Positions 20,587 through 20,879 of a stretch of 20,879 nucleotides of DNA are shown piece by piece. Origin of the DNA: NP936 sp002726085 (GTDB lineage Bacteria; Acidobacteriota; Vicinamibacteria; Vicinamibacterales; UBA8438). The translations under genes were made by a program, and so were the position numbers. Under the pieces are notes generated by a model. That model saw only the letters and a program-made list of their open reading frames with translations, was not told the origin of the DNA and ran no database searches. The stretch spans positions 1 through 20,879 of the forward strand of contig DASCQF010000137.1 in the NCBI GenBank assembly GCA_036012905.1, given 5' to 3'. Position 1 is the first letter of the stretch, and every line of letters starts with the position of its first letter.

Positions 20587-20879
20587 CTATTGCGGGGACG
20601 AGCGGTTGGGTGAGCTTTCCGAGGCTTCCTCCCCGCCGGATTCGGCTTCACGAGCTTCTTCGGCACGGGCCCCTGCCAGAATGTTTGTCAAACCGTAATT
20701 GCCTTCATGGCAGGCGTATTCGATGATGGGGCCGTCTGAGCGTTGCAGGTCGTAGCTGGCCGTCCACGGCTGGGTAAAGCTGCGTGAGTCGTTGATCGTA
20801 AACTCGTAATGCAGTGCATCGCGGCTGATGCGGGTGAATCTCTCGACGACGTGCATCTCTTCGCTGGATCGCTGAAAGC
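20587..20879 (-). CDS. conserved hypothetical protein, C-terminal part
   Basis: The frame is open through the right edge, so the gene is cut by the window; the internal ATG at 20856 is not a likely start. The visible 96 residues include EEMHVVERFTRISRDALHYE and DSRSFTQPWTASYDLQRSD, followed by EYACHEGNYGLTNILAGARA and an acidic, low-complexity tail (EEAREAESGGEEASESSP). The H-V-x-E-R-F ... DP/DS ... TxPW pattern occurs in a family of uncharacterised exported proteins abundant in Acidobacteriota (from memory, not checked). It lies about 100 bp upstream of the PadR gene on the same strand. Confidence 0.7.
   Translation of the reverse strand, partial: FQRSSEEMHVVERFTRISRDALHYEFTINDSRSFTQPWTASYDLQRSDGPIIEYACHEGNYGLTNILAGARAEEAREAESGGEEASESSPNRSSPQ

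Overview
The window is GC-rich, densely packed bacterial DNA. It is most likely from an acidobacterium, and probably from the Vicinamibacteria (subgroup 6) lineage. This assignment is an inference from gene content: two orphan MacB/FtsX-type permeases of the ADOP kind with no ATPase gene beside them, two PadR regulators, a winged-helix/TPR regulator, and several short exported proteins of types common in that phylum. No rRNA, intact tRNA or CRISPR array is visible.

Left edge (1-624): this appears to be the end of an integrated mobile element. An IS3-family insertion sequence enters from the left on the minus strand; its terminal inverted repeat ends at 144. It is followed by about 430 bp without genes that carries a 10-bp direct repeat. 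Then comes the 3' half of a tRNA-Cys gene (581-624), cut in the anticodon loop, which looks like an attR scar. The intact tRNA-Cys, the integrase and the element cargo would lie to the left of the window.

Region 625-2830: an exported collagen-like protein (803-1672) is followed by a poorly coding stretch. That stretch holds a small ORF with a hairpin just after its stop, a roughly 300-bp block rich in potential RNA stems, and two small or broken ORFs. A recurring GACAG-type motif precedes both the collagen-like gene and the phosphate transporter gene.

Region 2831-9895 holds metabolic and transport genes: a Na+/phosphate cotransporter with a PhoU-like tail; a two-gene sulfite dehydrogenase unit (Tat-exported molybdoenzyme plus monohaem cytochrome c, overlapping by 14 nt) on the minus strand; an ADOP permease that lacks most of its first periplasmic domain; and an O-methyltransferase.

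Region 10068-14055: a PadR regulator; two related beta-rich small proteins, one exported and one cytoplasmic, divergent from a winged-helix/TPR regulator; and an HpcH/HpaI-type aldolase that carries a signal peptide, unusual for this normally cytoplasmic fold.

Region 14128-17709 is decaying or contains assembly errors: an ADOP permease gene with a frameshift is followed by a glutaminyl cyclase gene with a one-base frameshift. A copy of the PadR upstream sequence lies before the broken permease gene.

Right part (17837-20879, all minus strand): a PadR regulator overlaps by 4 nt a HAAS/DUF1700-like membrane protein that contains five perfect-length 18-residue amphipathic repeats. Downstream lies an unrecognised four-TM coiled-coil membrane protein, and upstream is the C-terminal end of a conserved hypothetical gene cut by the window edge. 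This PadR/repeat-protein/membrane-protein cluster is the best candidate here for an undescribed envelope system, although its function cannot be read from sequence alone.
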